Under the pieces are notes generated by a model. It saw only the letters and a list, made by a program, of their open reading frames with translations. It ran no database searches and had not been told where the DNA came from. DNA of 64,000 nucleotides from positions 31,131-95,130 of the forward strand of contig JBAWXZ010000016.1 in assembly GCA_037143795.1 (NCBI GenBank). Reading direction: 5' to 3'. The position numbers and the translations under genes were made by a program. The number at the start of each line of letters is the position of its first letter. The first letter of the stretch is position 1. Below, in pieces: positions 34,854 to 43,591 of this stretch. Source of the stretch: Firm-13 sp037143795 (GTDB lineage Bacteria > Bacillota > Clostridia > Saccharofermentanales > Saccharofermentanaceae).

Positions 34854-36413
34854 ATGGCGAAAACAAATACTCTACTCATGTCTGTCGATTTAGGAACAAC
34901 TTTTATTAAAGTTGGGGTCTATACGCTGGATAGCCGCTGTATCGCTTCCGCAGGTTCAAAAGTTAATAGCGAAACCCCCGCGCCGGGTATTTTTATACAA
35001 AAAGGCGATAATATATTTAACGCTGTTGTGGAAAGCATGAAATCAATCAGCGAAAAGCTGGGAAATCAGGTACATGATGTATCTGCGATCGCATTTACAG
35101 GGCAAATGTCAGGATTTATGGGAGTTGATAAAGATTGGAATGACATTACAACCTGGTCCTGTTCGCTGGATAACCGGTATATGCCATATGCGGACAGGCA
35201 GATTGCGGATCTGAAAGAAGATTTTTGGACTATTTGCGGAACGAATGCACCGCAGATGGCGCCAAAATACGAGTGGTTCAAAACGGAATTTCCGGATCAG
35301 TCTAAAAAAATCGCAAAATTTGTAATGATCAGCAGCTATGTTGTCGGCAGACTGGGTGATGTTCCCATTGAAAAAGCATCTATCGACAGATCTTACACAC
35401 AATGGACTGGCCTTGCAGATGTTAAGAACGGAATCTGGTCTTCCAAATTATGCGAAGCTGTAAAAATGGACGCTGAGCATTTGCCTGATATCGTCAATTC
35501 AAATCATATTTGCGGAACTTTATCCCGGGCGATTGCAGATATTACAGGATTCAAAGCTGGCATCCCGCTGGTTTCCGGTGCCGGGGATAAAATTGCAGGA
35601 TGCCTGGGGTCAGGGGTTGTTAATAACGGTGACCTGATATTGGAAGCATCTTCATACGGCGCATTAAGCTGCTGTACTGATGAATTCAAAACGGAGATGA
35701 AGACCCGAAGGGTCGATATAGTCCCGTCTGCAATTCCCGGTCAATTTTTCGCGATGAATTTCATTGCAGGCTCAGGAATCACGCTGGATTGGTACTTGAA
35801 GACATTTTATGAGGATGATAAACGTTCTGTGAGCAGCATATTTCAGGAAGTCGACAGCAAAGTTAACGCAATTAAGCCAGGATGCGATGGATTAATGGCT
35901 ATCGGTTTGCTGGGCGGAAGCTGTATGCCTCTGGATGGTGCCTTGAGAGGCATGTGGATGGGCTTTAACTGGAGTCATAAGAAAGAGCATTTTTATCGTG
36001 CACTGCTGGAAAGTTATAGTTATGATTTTGCCCTTACAGCAAAATGTATGGAGGAAGTATATCCGGATTACAGGATGGATAAAGTCAAAGTCATTGGCGG
36101 CGGAGCAAAATCCGATGTGTGGACGCAGATTAATTCCGATGTAATAGGCAAAACCTTTCAAAGCCTGGACAGGGATGATGTGGCATTATGGGGGGCTGCA
36201 ATCATCGCCGGTAATGCGATAGGTGCTTTTGATGATATGAAAACAACTGCCTTAAAGCATGCCAATGTTAAGAAAGAGTATTACCCGGACAATAATATGA
36301 CGCAGAAATATTCGCCTTATGTCTCTTTGTATGAAAAATATACCGTGGAGCTGCACCCGTTTTATAAACAGATCCAGGACTGCAGTGCAATCAGTTCCGG
36401 GAAAGAGGAGTAG
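34854..36413 (+). CDS. FGGY-family carbohydrate kinase (close paralogue of the kinase at 1666)
   Basis: A 519-residue FGGY kinase with DLGTTFIK at the N-terminus, FTGQMSGFMG, the shared block KDWNDITTWSCS, catalytic Asp in SGAGDKIAGC and a C-terminal GGGAKSD nucleotide motif. It is closely similar to the kinase at 1666-3207 over nearly the whole length, more than to XylB or AraB here. AGGAGG eight bases before the ATG at 34854 fixes the start; an upstream in-frame ATG at 34809 is not used. It probably phosphorylates the ketose made by the dehydrogenase at 32943. Confidence 0.87.
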   Translation: MAKTNTLLMSVDLGTTFIKVGVYTLDSRCIASAGSKVNSETPAPGIFIQKGDNIFNAVVESMKSISEKLGNQVHDVSAIAFTGQMSGFMGVDKDWNDITTWSCSLDNRYMPYADRQIADLKEDFWTICGTNAPQMAPKYEWFKTEFPDQSKKIAKFVMISSYVVGRLGDVPIEKASIDRSYTQWTGLADVKNGIWSSKLCEAVKMDAEHLPDIVNSNHICGTLSRAIADITGFKAGIPLVSGAGDKIAGCLGSGVVNNGDLILEASSYGALSCCTDEFKTEMKTRRVDIVPSAIPGQFFAMNFIAGSGITLDWYLKTFYEDDKRSVSSIFQEVDSKVNAIKPGCDGLMAIGLLGGSCMPLDGALRGMWMGFNWSHKKEHFYRALLESYSYDFALTAKCMEEVYPDYRMDKVKVIGGGAKSDVWTQINSDVIGKTFQSLDRDDVALWGAAIIAGNAIGAFDDMKTTALKHANVKKEYYPDNNMTQKYSPYVSLYEKYTVELHPFYKQIQDCSAISSGKEE

Positions 36414-36417
36414 TCTC

Positions 36418-37566
36418 ATGATCCCAGAAAAATTGCATGTCGTTTTGTGCGGTGTTGGCAAAATAGGAAGAGGCATTATCGCAAAATCCGTTTTGAGTGC
36501 GGGGCATTCCTTAACGATGCTCGATGTCAGCACGGAACTGGTCGGCCTTCTGCGCGATGCCGGTTCTTATACCGTTCAATCTATCGATAACGATGTCAAT
36601 TACTGCGACACGGTGTCCGGATACAATATATTCATGATGGATTCCCGGGAGGGCAGAATATCCATCTGCGAGGCAGATTTGATTTTTACTGCAGTCGGTG
36701 TCAACAATCTGTTTTCATTGATGAAGATAATAACACCCTTTTTATTGGAACGCATTACACTGGGTAAGCCTCCGGTTGACATCATATTCTGTGAAAACAT
36801 GGTCGGAGTCAGTAAATATATCTCTGGTATCCTGCGAAAAAAACTTGCTGCAGATCCGGCGGTTTTCAAAGGCCGAGTCGGTTTTGCAGGAGGCAGCGTC
36901 GGTGTTGTCGTTCCTCCGCCGACCGACCCGCTTCATCTTGTGAAAGGACCTTATGAGGATATACACATTGAAGAAAAAGCCCTGATCACAGATATTAGGA
37001 TTCCTCATTTTGTTCCTGTCAGCAATTTTGAACTTTGTATCCGTGAAAAACTGTATATCTATAATATGGCACATGCGCTTGTGTCCTATCTGGGCTGGAT
37101 GCTGGGATATGAATATGTTGATCAGGCCTTTATGGCACCTGAAATCATCGGGGATGTCAGATCTGCCATGAATGACGTGGCACATGCACTGGCCAACGAG
37201 TACAATGTTCCCTTCGATGAGCTGGCCGAGGTTGCTGCCGATATTGAAACACGCATATGCAACAAGCAGATTCGCGACACAATTGTACGTATCGCAGAGG
37301 ACCCTGTACGCAAATTGAGCCATAATGACCGGCTTGTCGGAGCTTATTTATTAGCACAAAATAACGGGATCGAATGTGAGGCAATACTTAAGGGCATTGC
37401 GGCGGGCTTCCTGTTTTCAGAACCTTCAGACCGCGCTTCTTTGCAGATTCAAAAGGCTATTAAGGAACATGGAATACGTGACACGGTCATTAAATATACA
37501 GGCTTGCATGATGAATCCGTTATTTCCAGTATTTTATCGCATTATGAATGTTATAAATTGGAATAA
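36418..37566 (+). CDS. Mannitol-1-phosphate 5-dehydrogenase-like protein
   Basis: A 382-residue protein of the long-chain mannitol dehydrogenase family. The Rossmann motif is GVGKIGRGI, followed by the family segment FCENMVG and the C-terminal core with KLYIYNMAHALVSYLG, where the Lys and Asn/His of the catalytic set are expected (K...N...H). It reversibly oxidises a polyol phosphate with NAD. GAGGAG seven bases upstream of the ATG at 36418 sets the start, four bases after the kinase stop, so the two are tightly coupled. It is a distant paralogue of the gene at 51421. Its substrate need not be mannitol 1-phosphate. Confidence 0.82.
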   Translation: MIPEKLHVVLCGVGKIGRGIIAKSVLSAGHSLTMLDVSTELVGLLRDAGSYTVQSIDNDVNYCDTVSGYNIFMMDSREGRISICEADLIFTAVGVNNLFSLMKIITPFLLERITLGKPPVDIIFCENMVGVSKYISGILRKKLAADPAVFKGRVGFAGGSVGVVVPPPTDPLHLVKGPYEDIHIEEKALITDIRIPHFVPVSNFELCIREKLYIYNMAHALVSYLGWMLGYEYVDQAFMAPEIIGDVRSAMNDVAHALANEYNVPFDELAEVAADIETRICNKQIRDTIVRIAEDPVRKLSHNDRLVGAYLLAQNNGIECEAILKGIAAGFLFSEPSDRASLQIQKAIKEHGIRDTVIKYTGLHDESVISSILSHYECYKLE

Positions 37567-37595
37567 AGAAAAACATTGCGCTGCGTACAGCAGTC

Positions 37596-38360
37596 CTAAT
37601 CCGCAAGCATAACTTCAATACCGGATTCATGGAGCATCTTTTGCTGTTCCGCGGAAATATGTCTGTCGGTTACCAGTATATTCATTTCACGCAGTTCTGC
37701 GATTCGCATAAAACTGGTTCGTCCGATCTTCGAGCTGTCACACAGTAAAATAGTTTCTCCGGAGATTCGGATCAGTTCTCTTTTTACCTCTGCGGTTTCA
37801 ATATTAGGTGTAGTGATTCCTGAATCAACCGATACGCCATTGGCAGCAATAAAAGTTTTATCAACACGAATGCCGGCAAGGGCGGACATGGACTGAGCAC
37901 CAAAAGTGCAGTGAAAATTTCGGCGCACTGTGCCGCCTATCATGATTACAGTAGTATTTTCCTGTTTTTCCAAAATCAGGGCTATATTGAGATCATTTGT
38001 TACAACAATCAGGTCCTTTTTGCCGGAGAGTAGTTTGGCTAATTCCAGAGTTGTAGTACCCGTATCCAGCGAAATGGTATCACCATCATCAATAAGTGTT
38101 AAAGCCAATTTTGCAATTGCCTTTTTTTCTGCCAGATGCAGAACTTCCTTTTCTTCCGGCATATGTTCAAAACTGATTCGATCGGGACTGATTGCGCCGC
38201 CGTGCGTACGCTTCAGAAGCCCGTCATCCTCAAGTGCCTGAAGATCATTGCGAATTGTCCCTGACGACGACGAAAGGTATTCGCTCAGCTCATGTACAGT
38301 GACTTTCTTTTTCTTCTTAATAAGATCCAGGATTAGTAGTTTTCTTTCTTCTGCGAACAT
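37596..38360 (-). CDS. DeoR-family transcriptional regulator
   Basis: A 254-residue repressor-type protein with an N-terminal DeoR helix-turn-helix (KVTVHELSEYL...SGTIRNDLQALEDDGLLKRTHGGA) and a sugar-phosphate-sensing C-terminal domain (ISLDTGTTTLELAKLL, VVTNDLNIA). An ATG at 38411 extends the frame, but AGGAG eight bases before the ATG at 38360 marks the real start. It is convergent with the deoC-kinase-dehydrogenase unit and divergent from the Gfo/Idh gene at 38692, so it may regulate either. DeoR regulators usually answer to phosphorylated sugars. Confidence 0.88.
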   Translation of the reverse strand: MFAEERKLLILDLIKKKKKVTVHELSEYLSSSSGTIRNDLQALEDDGLLKRTHGGAISPDRISFEHMPEEKEVLHLAEKKAIAKLALTLIDDGDTISLDTGTTTLELAKLLSGKKDLIVVTNDLNIALILEKQENTTVIMIGGTVRRNFHCTFGAQSMSALAGIRVDKTFIAANGVSVDSGITTPNIETAEVKRELIRISGETILLCDSSKIGRTSFMRIAELREMNILVTDRHISAEQQKMLHESGIEVMLAD

Positions 38361-38691
38361 TCTTCCCACTCCTGATCTCCGTACCGCAAGCAGCATGCAC
38401 CAAAAAGCCATAGCCTTTTAACTCGTTTTGCCTTTGAAAACCGGATTCATCCGTTAAATAATACTGTTTTATTTTAGCATACGAAAATACTTAAATCAAT
38501 AATGAACGAATGCTGAAACAAATAATACAACAAAAAAAAACAGAACAACGCATAAAAAATTCACAAAACGAGAGGAAACAACAATTAATTACAACTAATC
38601 CCTTTTCATATGACAATGTACGTGCTATAATCACCTCAAATAACAATTTTCTCGTTAACCGATTCATAATTCATCAAAAGGAGAATTAGCA
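38361..38691. promoter_or_regulatory. Divergent promoter region (DeoR gene and dehydrogenase operon)
   Basis: A 331-base A-rich stretch without genes. Minus strand: TTGATT (38494-38499), 17 bases, TAAAAT (38471-38476) preceded by TG, a good promoter for the DeoR gene. Plus strand: extended -10 TG-C-TATAAT (38626-38631) for the gene at 38692. Several AACAA-type words lie between, possible DeoR contacts, but no clear palindrome is seen. Confidence 0.6.
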
Positions 38692-39705
38692 GTGAATAAA
38701 AATCTTGGAGTTTGCTTGATAGGTGCTGGACGTGCCGGACTTATTCATGCAGTAAATTTTCGCAAATCAGTCCCTGGTGCTTATCTGGCTGCTGTTGCAG
38801 ATCCCTTTCAGGATGCCTGCCTCAATGCCTGCAAAGAACTTGATATCGACCGTTATTATCTCGACTACCACGATGCGCTGCAGGCGCCTGACATTGATGC
38901 CGTAGTTATCGTAGCGCCCACGTCACTCCACTGTGAAATGGTAGAGGCAGCGGCAGCGGCAGGGAAACATGTTTTTTGCGAAAAACCAATGGCAATGAAT
39001 GAAGCGGAATGTGACCGGATGATTGCTGCCTGCGCCAGTGCCAAAGTCATTTTGCAGATTGGGTTTATGCGCCGCTTTGATGACAGCTTCATGCTTGCTT
39101 ATGACGCAGTGCAAAGAGGGGATATCGGCGATGTGGTTATGGTTCGATCCAATACACGCGGACCGAGCATACCAATGAAATGGACGTATGACTTAAAGAA
39201 GAGCAATGGTCCTCTGGCAGAAGTTAATAGTCATGATATCGACTCGCTTCGCTGGTTTACTGGAAGCGAATATGAATCCGTTTACGCAATCGCCGGTAAT
39301 TATCGCTGCCCGGAAGCGCGCGAGGAATACCCCGACTATTATGATAATGTGTCCATGATCGCCCGGTTTAAAAACCAGATGCAGGGTATGATTGATGGCG
39401 CAGTATCTGTAAATTATGGTTATGATTCACGCGTTGAAATTCTTGGGACACATGGCTGTATCTATCTCGGGGAAATGAAGGATAAACGCATATCGATTGT
39501 TACACATGCCGGTGTGGTCCAGCCGGTGCAGAACAGCTGGAGAACCCTTTTTGTTGATGCATACCTGAAAGAAGATATACATTTTGTCGACTGCATTCGT
39601 GAGAACAGCACACCAAAGGTTACAGGGGTTGACGGTAAGATGTGCGTCAGCGCAGTCACCGCCGGTAATCTTTCCATTGTTGAAAAAAGAATCGTTACTC
39701 TTTAA
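38692..39705 (+). CDS. Gfo/Idh/MocA-family oxidoreductase
   Basis: A 337-residue NAD(P)-dependent dehydrogenase resembling inositol 2-dehydrogenase and related sugar oxidoreductases. It has the Rossmann motif LIGAGRAGLIHA, the characteristic EKPMAMNEAE with the catalytic lysine, and a C-terminal alpha/beta domain with NSHDIDSLRWFTG carrying Asp and His. The start is GTG with AAGGAG upstream. It is the first gene of a three-gene unit with a zinc dehydrogenase and a cupin isomerase. The oxidised sugar is unknown. Confidence 0.87.
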   Translation: MNKNLGVCLIGAGRAGLIHAVNFRKSVPGAYLAAVADPFQDACLNACKELDIDRYYLDYHDALQAPDIDAVVIVAPTSLHCEMVEAAAAAGKHVFCEKPMAMNEAECDRMIAACASAKVILQIGFMRRFDDSFMLAYDAVQRGDIGDVVMVRSNTRGPSIPMKWTYDLKKSNGPLAEVNSHDIDSLRWFTGSEYESVYAIAGNYRCPEAREEYPDYYDNVSMIARFKNQMQGMIDGAVSVNYGYDSRVEILGTHGCIYLGEMKDKRISIVTHAGVVQPVQNSWRTLFVDAYLKEDIHFVDCIRENSTPKVTGVDGKMCVSAVTAGNLSIVEKRIVTL

Positions 39706-39749
39706 TGGATTTCGGCACAATTTGACATAAAGAAAGAAGGTAATTTTAA

Positions 39750-40796
39750 ATGTTGGCAGGAAAATTATTTGGGAAAGAAGATCTGCGCGTTGTTGAGGTA
39801 CCGGTCCCGGAAATCTCAGACCAGGAAATGCTGATCCGTGTTAAAGCAGCGGCTATTTGCGGCACAGATGTCAGGATGATTTTTAACGGGGCTGCAGGGG
39901 TATCCGAGGAGCATCCGCTGACCCTTGGCCACGAATTTGCAGGAATAATCGAGAAACTTGGATCAGCTGTTCCCGACACATATAAAGTTGGACAGCGGGT
40001 TGCCGTCGCACCGAATTACGGCTGCGGAGTATGTGATTTCTGCGTCAGCGGTGAAGGGCATCATTGTCCCGATAACAAGGCGTTTGGAATAAATGTTGAC
40101 GGTGCATTTGCGGAATTCGTCAGAGTGCCGGCCGAAGCCATTCTTCAGGGAAATGTTTCACAGATTGATGACAGTGTTTCTTTTGCAGCGGGAGCTCTAA
40201 ATGAGCCGTTTTCCTGCGTCAATAACGGGTTTGAGCGCAATCAGGTAAAACCGGGGGATACTGTCCTTGTAATTGGTGCCGGTGCCATCGGTATCATGCA
40301 TGCAATACTGGCGAGAATGGCAGGGGCATCAAAAGTCGTCATTAATGATCTTTCTGATGAACGGCTGAACCTTGTTCATGCTATTGACCCGAAGATTATA
40401 ACAATAAATGGTGACGTCGACCTGGAAGCTTTTACCAAAACCACAACCAATGGAAAAGGGTTTAATGTTATTGTAACGGCAGCACCTGTACCGCAGATTC
40501 AGCAAAACAGTCTTAAGCTGGCTGCAGTCAACGGTCGAATCTGTTTCTTCGGCGGTTTGCCCAAAGACAAGGAACAGGTCACCATCAATACGAATCTGAT
40601 ACATTATAAGCAGCTGATCATATCGGGTACAACACGTGCCAGTCTGCGCCAGTACCGCCAGACGCTGAATTATATCTCGAGCGGTATAGTTAATGTTGAT
40701 ACACTTGTATCAGCGAGGGGCGATATATCCAACCTTATTGCATTTGTAGACAATGCCCGCAATGCACGGGGCCTTAAGAATGTTATTGAATTTTAA
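39750..40796 (+). CDS. Zinc-dependent sugar/alcohol dehydrogenase (MDR family)
   Basis: A 348-residue MDR dehydrogenase. It carries AAICGTDVRM (zinc Cys), GHEFAG (His, Glu), structural cysteines in NYGCGVCDFCVSGEGHHC and the cofactor motif GAGAIGIM. It follows the Gfo/Idh gene after 44 bases. Two different dehydrogenase families in one unit suggest successive oxidation or oxidation-reduction at different carbons. It is a third, separate branch of the MDR enzymes in this window. Confidence 0.87.
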   Translation: MLAGKLFGKEDLRVVEVPVPEISDQEMLIRVKAAAICGTDVRMIFNGAAGVSEEHPLTLGHEFAGIIEKLGSAVPDTYKVGQRVAVAPNYGCGVCDFCVSGEGHHCPDNKAFGINVDGAFAEFVRVPAEAILQGNVSQIDDSVSFAAGALNEPFSCVNNGFERNQVKPGDTVLVIGAGAIGIMHAILARMAGASKVVINDLSDERLNLVHAIDPKIITINGDVDLEAFTKTTTNGKGFNVIVTAAPVPQIQQNSLKLAAVNGRICFFGGLPKDKEQVTINTNLIHYKQLIISGTTRASLRQYRQTLNYISSGIVNVDTLVSARGDISNLIAFVDNARNARGLKNVIEF

Positions 40797-40821
40797 GAAT
40801 AAATAAATCGGAGGTTTTTTC

Positions 40822-41415
40822 ATGAGTACATCAAGTTCAAATTATGATTGGGACAGAGGGTTTTCCATTGATTTTTCATTGACGGACGGTATGTCGGTAA
40901 TAGGTCAGTCAACACGCAGGTATCTCGGCGATATGAAGGACATGTTTGCAGACAAGGATGCTGCAGAAAAGCTCACTGCAGAATCCAATCCATTGGTATA
41001 TGAGTTTTATGAGATGGGTACCCCTGACAATCCGGGTGATGTTGCCTTTGGTTCGAGTATCGTATATCCGGGTAAAGTCGGAGATGAGTATTTCTTCACT
41101 AAAGGTCACTTCCACACGATTCTCGAAACTGCCGAAATATATTACTGCTTAAGCGGTACCGGATTTATGCTGATCGAAAGTCCTGAAGGAGATTGGCAGG
41201 CACTTCCTCTGACTCCCGGAATGGCAGCCTATGTTCCGAAGCGTTATGCGCACCGCAGCATCAATTGCGGAACAGAGTCCCTGATTACATTTTTTGCATT
41301 CAGGGGAGACGCCGGACATAACTATGGAACGATCGAAACGAAAGGTTATAGAAAACTCATCGTTGAGAAAAATGGAAAACCTGAGATTATTGATAACCCC
41401 AACTGGGTTGACTGA
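40822..41415 (+). CDS. Cupin-type glucose-6-phosphate isomerase family protein
   Basis: A 197-residue cupin of the archaeal-type phosphoglucose isomerase family. The metal site is in GDEYFFTKGHFHTILETAE (two His and a Glu) with the last His in PKRYAHRS; DAGHNYGTI is also typical. The family interconverts glucose 6-phosphate and fructose 6-phosphate. In bacteria such genes usually appear in sugar operons rather than as housekeeping pgi. GGAGG precedes the ATG. It closes the three-gene unit, followed by a strong terminator. It may isomerise a non-glucose sugar phosphate (inference). Confidence 0.87.
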   Translation: MSTSSSNYDWDRGFSIDFSLTDGMSVIGQSTRRYLGDMKDMFADKDAAEKLTAESNPLVYEFYEMGTPDNPGDVAFGSSIVYPGKVGDEYFFTKGHFHTILETAEIYYCLSGTGFMLIESPEGDWQALPLTPGMAAYVPKRYAHRSINCGTESLITFFAFRGDAGHNYGTIETKGYRKLIVEKNGKPEIIDNPNWVD

Positions 41416-41450
41416 TTAACGCAGGACAAGGAATTCAGTTCGAACAGCAG

Positions 41451-41497
41451 AGGACAAGAGGCGTTGAACTTTTGTTCAGCGCCTCTTGTCCTGTTTT
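41451..41497 (+). terminator. Terminator after the cupin isomerase gene
   Basis: A 19-bp inverted repeat (41451-41469 with 41474-41492, one G-T pair) with a tight TTTT loop, followed by GTTTTATC. A very strong rho-independent terminator that divides the 38-45 kb region into two units. Confidence 0.93.
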
Positions 41498-41611
41498 ATC
41501 AGGTCATATGAACATATTCGAAAGCATACAACCGGAATTCGTATTTCGTCTTACCAGAAACTGCTTGCATGCTTCGGGACGAACGAATACCGACAGGAGG
41601 ATATAGAAACA

Positions 41612-42565
41612 GTGAAAATATTAGTAACCCCGACATCCCTGACGAAAGACAAAAAAAGTGATGCGCTTGATCTGCTGCGGGCAGCTTCCTGTGAACTGGC
41701 ATTCAATCCTCTGGGGAGACCTCTGACAGAGGATGAGCTGATACCGCTGCTGCAGGACTGTGACGGATATCTGGCGGGACTGGATTATGTAACGGAGAAA
41801 GTGCTGGCATCCTGCAGCAAACTGAAAGCCATTTCGCGTTACGGAGTCGGATATGACCGGGTAGACCTGCAGGCGGCAAAAGCCAGGGGGATCATAGTAA
41901 CCAACACACCCGGCGTCAATGCCGCGGCGGTAGCAGAGCTTGCAATGACCCTGGTTCTGTCACTTGCAAGGCATGTCCCGATGCTGGACAGAAAGACCCG
42001 CCAGGGGGAATGGGTCCGCTCAACGGGCATAGAACTGGGCGGCAAGGTCATGGGTGTCATGGGATTGGGTGCCATAGGTAAAAACGTAGCTAAGTACGCA
42101 CAGGGATTCGGAATGAGCGTAATGGCATATGATCCGTATATGAATATGGAATATGCAGCCGCCAATAACATTCGGGTCGCTGCCTTCGATGAAGTCGTTA
42201 AAGAATCAGACGTAATCAGCCTTCATCTGCCCCTGACTCCGGATACCAAACATGTGATGAATGAAGCGGTTATTGCGCAGATGAAGCCGACGGCTATTCT
42301 GGTAAACACTTCGCGCGGCGGAATCATTGATGAGATTGCTGCATATGAAGCCCTGAAAGCGGGAAGACTCGGCGGCCTGGGAATAGACGTGTTTGAAAAG
42401 GAACCGCCGACGGATTCCCCGCTGTTTACACTTGATAATGTCGTAGTGACCCCTCATACAGCCGCACACACCAGGGAAGCGACGGAAAACATGGCCAACA
42501 TGGCCGCTGCAAATTTACTTGAAGTGCTTTCCGGAAAAGAATGCAGGTTTCAGGTCAACAAGTAA
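41612..42565 (+). CDS. D-isomer-specific 2-hydroxyacid dehydrogenase (SerA/PdxB-like)
   Basis: A 317-residue NAD-dependent 2-hydroxyacid dehydrogenase. It has the cofactor motif GLGAIGKNVAKYAQGFG, catalytic Arg in VNTSRGGIID, Glu in GIDVFEKEPP and His in VVTPHTAAHT. AGGAGG at 41595-41600 points to GTG at 41612; the frame is open from 41486 but that part overlaps the terminator. It is the first gene of a tight four-gene unit and likely reduces or oxidises a 2-keto/2-hydroxy sugar acid rather than phosphoglycerate (inference). Confidence 0.88.
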   Translation: MKILVTPTSLTKDKKSDALDLLRAASCELAFNPLGRPLTEDELIPLLQDCDGYLAGLDYVTEKVLASCSKLKAISRYGVGYDRVDLQAAKARGIIVTNTPGVNAAAVAELAMTLVLSLARHVPMLDRKTRQGEWVRSTGIELGGKVMGVMGLGAIGKNVAKYAQGFGMSVMAYDPYMNMEYAAANNIRVAAFDEVVKESDVISLHLPLTPDTKHVMNEAVIAQMKPTAILVNTSRGGIIDEIAAYEALKAGRLGGLGIDVFEKEPPTDSPLFTLDNVVVTPHTAAHTREATENMANMAAANLLEVLSGKECRFQVNK

Positions 42566-42574
42566 GGTGGAAAA

Positions 42575-43576
42575 ATGATACAGAAAGTTGTAAGAACGGT
42601 TGCAGGAGATATCGATCCCGAAGCACTCGGTTATTGCCAGTGCCATGAGCATCTGTTCCTGGCGCGCGGAATTTCCGGAGAGAAAGTTCCTTCGTTGATT
42701 TTGGATGATTACAGCAAAACAACACAGGAACTGAAGATGTATTTTACCAGAGGGGGTCGGGGCGTTGTTGACGCACAGCCCGTTGGCTGCGGCCGTATGG
42801 CTTCGGAGCTGAGAAAGGCATCCCTGGAATCCGGTGTGCATGTTATTGCATCCACGGGATTCCATAAGCTTGACTTCTATGACAGGGAACATTTCATATT
42901 TAACATGGACACGGAACAGCTGGAGCAGCTGTTTGTGGAAGAACTGACAATCGGAATGTTCACAGATAAAGTCAACGGAATCGAGGCTCCCACTGTCAGA
43001 GGTGAAGCCAAGGCCGGAATAATAAAAGCAGCATCCGACGGAAGAGACATTAGGATGAACACAGGAAGCCTTCCTGTGTATAAGAAACTTTTTACAGCAG
43101 CCGGAAAAGCGGCAAAAAGGACAGGGTCCCCTGTAATAACGCATCTGGAAATGGGAAAAGGGGCAGACAGCCAGCTGGAAGTTCTGACCGCCCAGGGAAT
43201 CCTTCCGCAAAGGATCGTTATGAGCCATCTTGACCGGGTGATTCAATCGTCCAACAGCGACTATCAGCTGAATGTAGCCCGAAGCGGCGTATACATGCAG
43301 CTCGATACAATCGGAAGATTCAAATATCACAGCGATGAAGAAGAGGCAGAATTTATTTTGATGCTCTGTGAAAAAGGATACGAAGATAAAATTCTTCTTG
43401 GGCTGGACACAACCAGTGAACGGATGAAGAGTTACGGCGGAGCAATCGGACTCGATTATATACTCGATATCTTCCGTCTTCTTCTGCACAAATATGGAAT
43501 CGGCGACGACTTGTTTCACCGATTTACCGTGGAAAACCCTAAAAATGCAATCTATTTTGAAAGAAAGACAGAATAA
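42575..43576 (+). CDS. Phosphotriesterase-family metal-dependent hydrolase (putative lactonase)
   Basis: A 333-residue amidohydrolase-fold protein of the phosphotriesterase family. Metal ligands are the CHEHLF pair of histidines, a bridging Lys probably in KAGIIKAAS, His in VITHLEMG, His in VMSHLDR and Asp in LLGLDTTS. Bacterial members in sugar operons are often lactonases acting on sugar lactones or their phosphates. It begins nine bases after the 2-hydroxyacid dehydrogenase gene and is followed after 15 bases by the next gene. A lactonase role fits a dehydrogenase-based oxidative sugar route (inference). Confidence 0.85.
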   Translation: MIQKVVRTVAGDIDPEALGYCQCHEHLFLARGISGEKVPSLILDDYSKTTQELKMYFTRGGRGVVDAQPVGCGRMASELRKASLESGVHVIASTGFHKLDFYDREHFIFNMDTEQLEQLFVEELTIGMFTDKVNGIEAPTVRGEAKAGIIKAASDGRDIRMNTGSLPVYKKLFTAAGKAAKRTGSPVITHLEMGKGADSQLEVLTAQGILPQRIVMSHLDRVIQSSNSDYQLNVARSGVYMQLDTIGRFKYHSDEEEAEFILMLCEKGYEDKILLGLDTTSERMKSYGGAIGLDYILDIFRLLLHKYGIGDDLFHRFTVENPKNAIYFERKTE

Positions 43577-43591
43577 CAGGAGGAAAAGCGC

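Noticed and set aside
42515..43519. A 334-codon open frame on the minus strand opposite the phosphotriesterase-like gene
   Set aside because: It mirrors the codon pattern of the real gene, has Cys/His/Phe-rich composition unlike the neighbours and no ribosome site; the plus-strand protein has full metal motifs.
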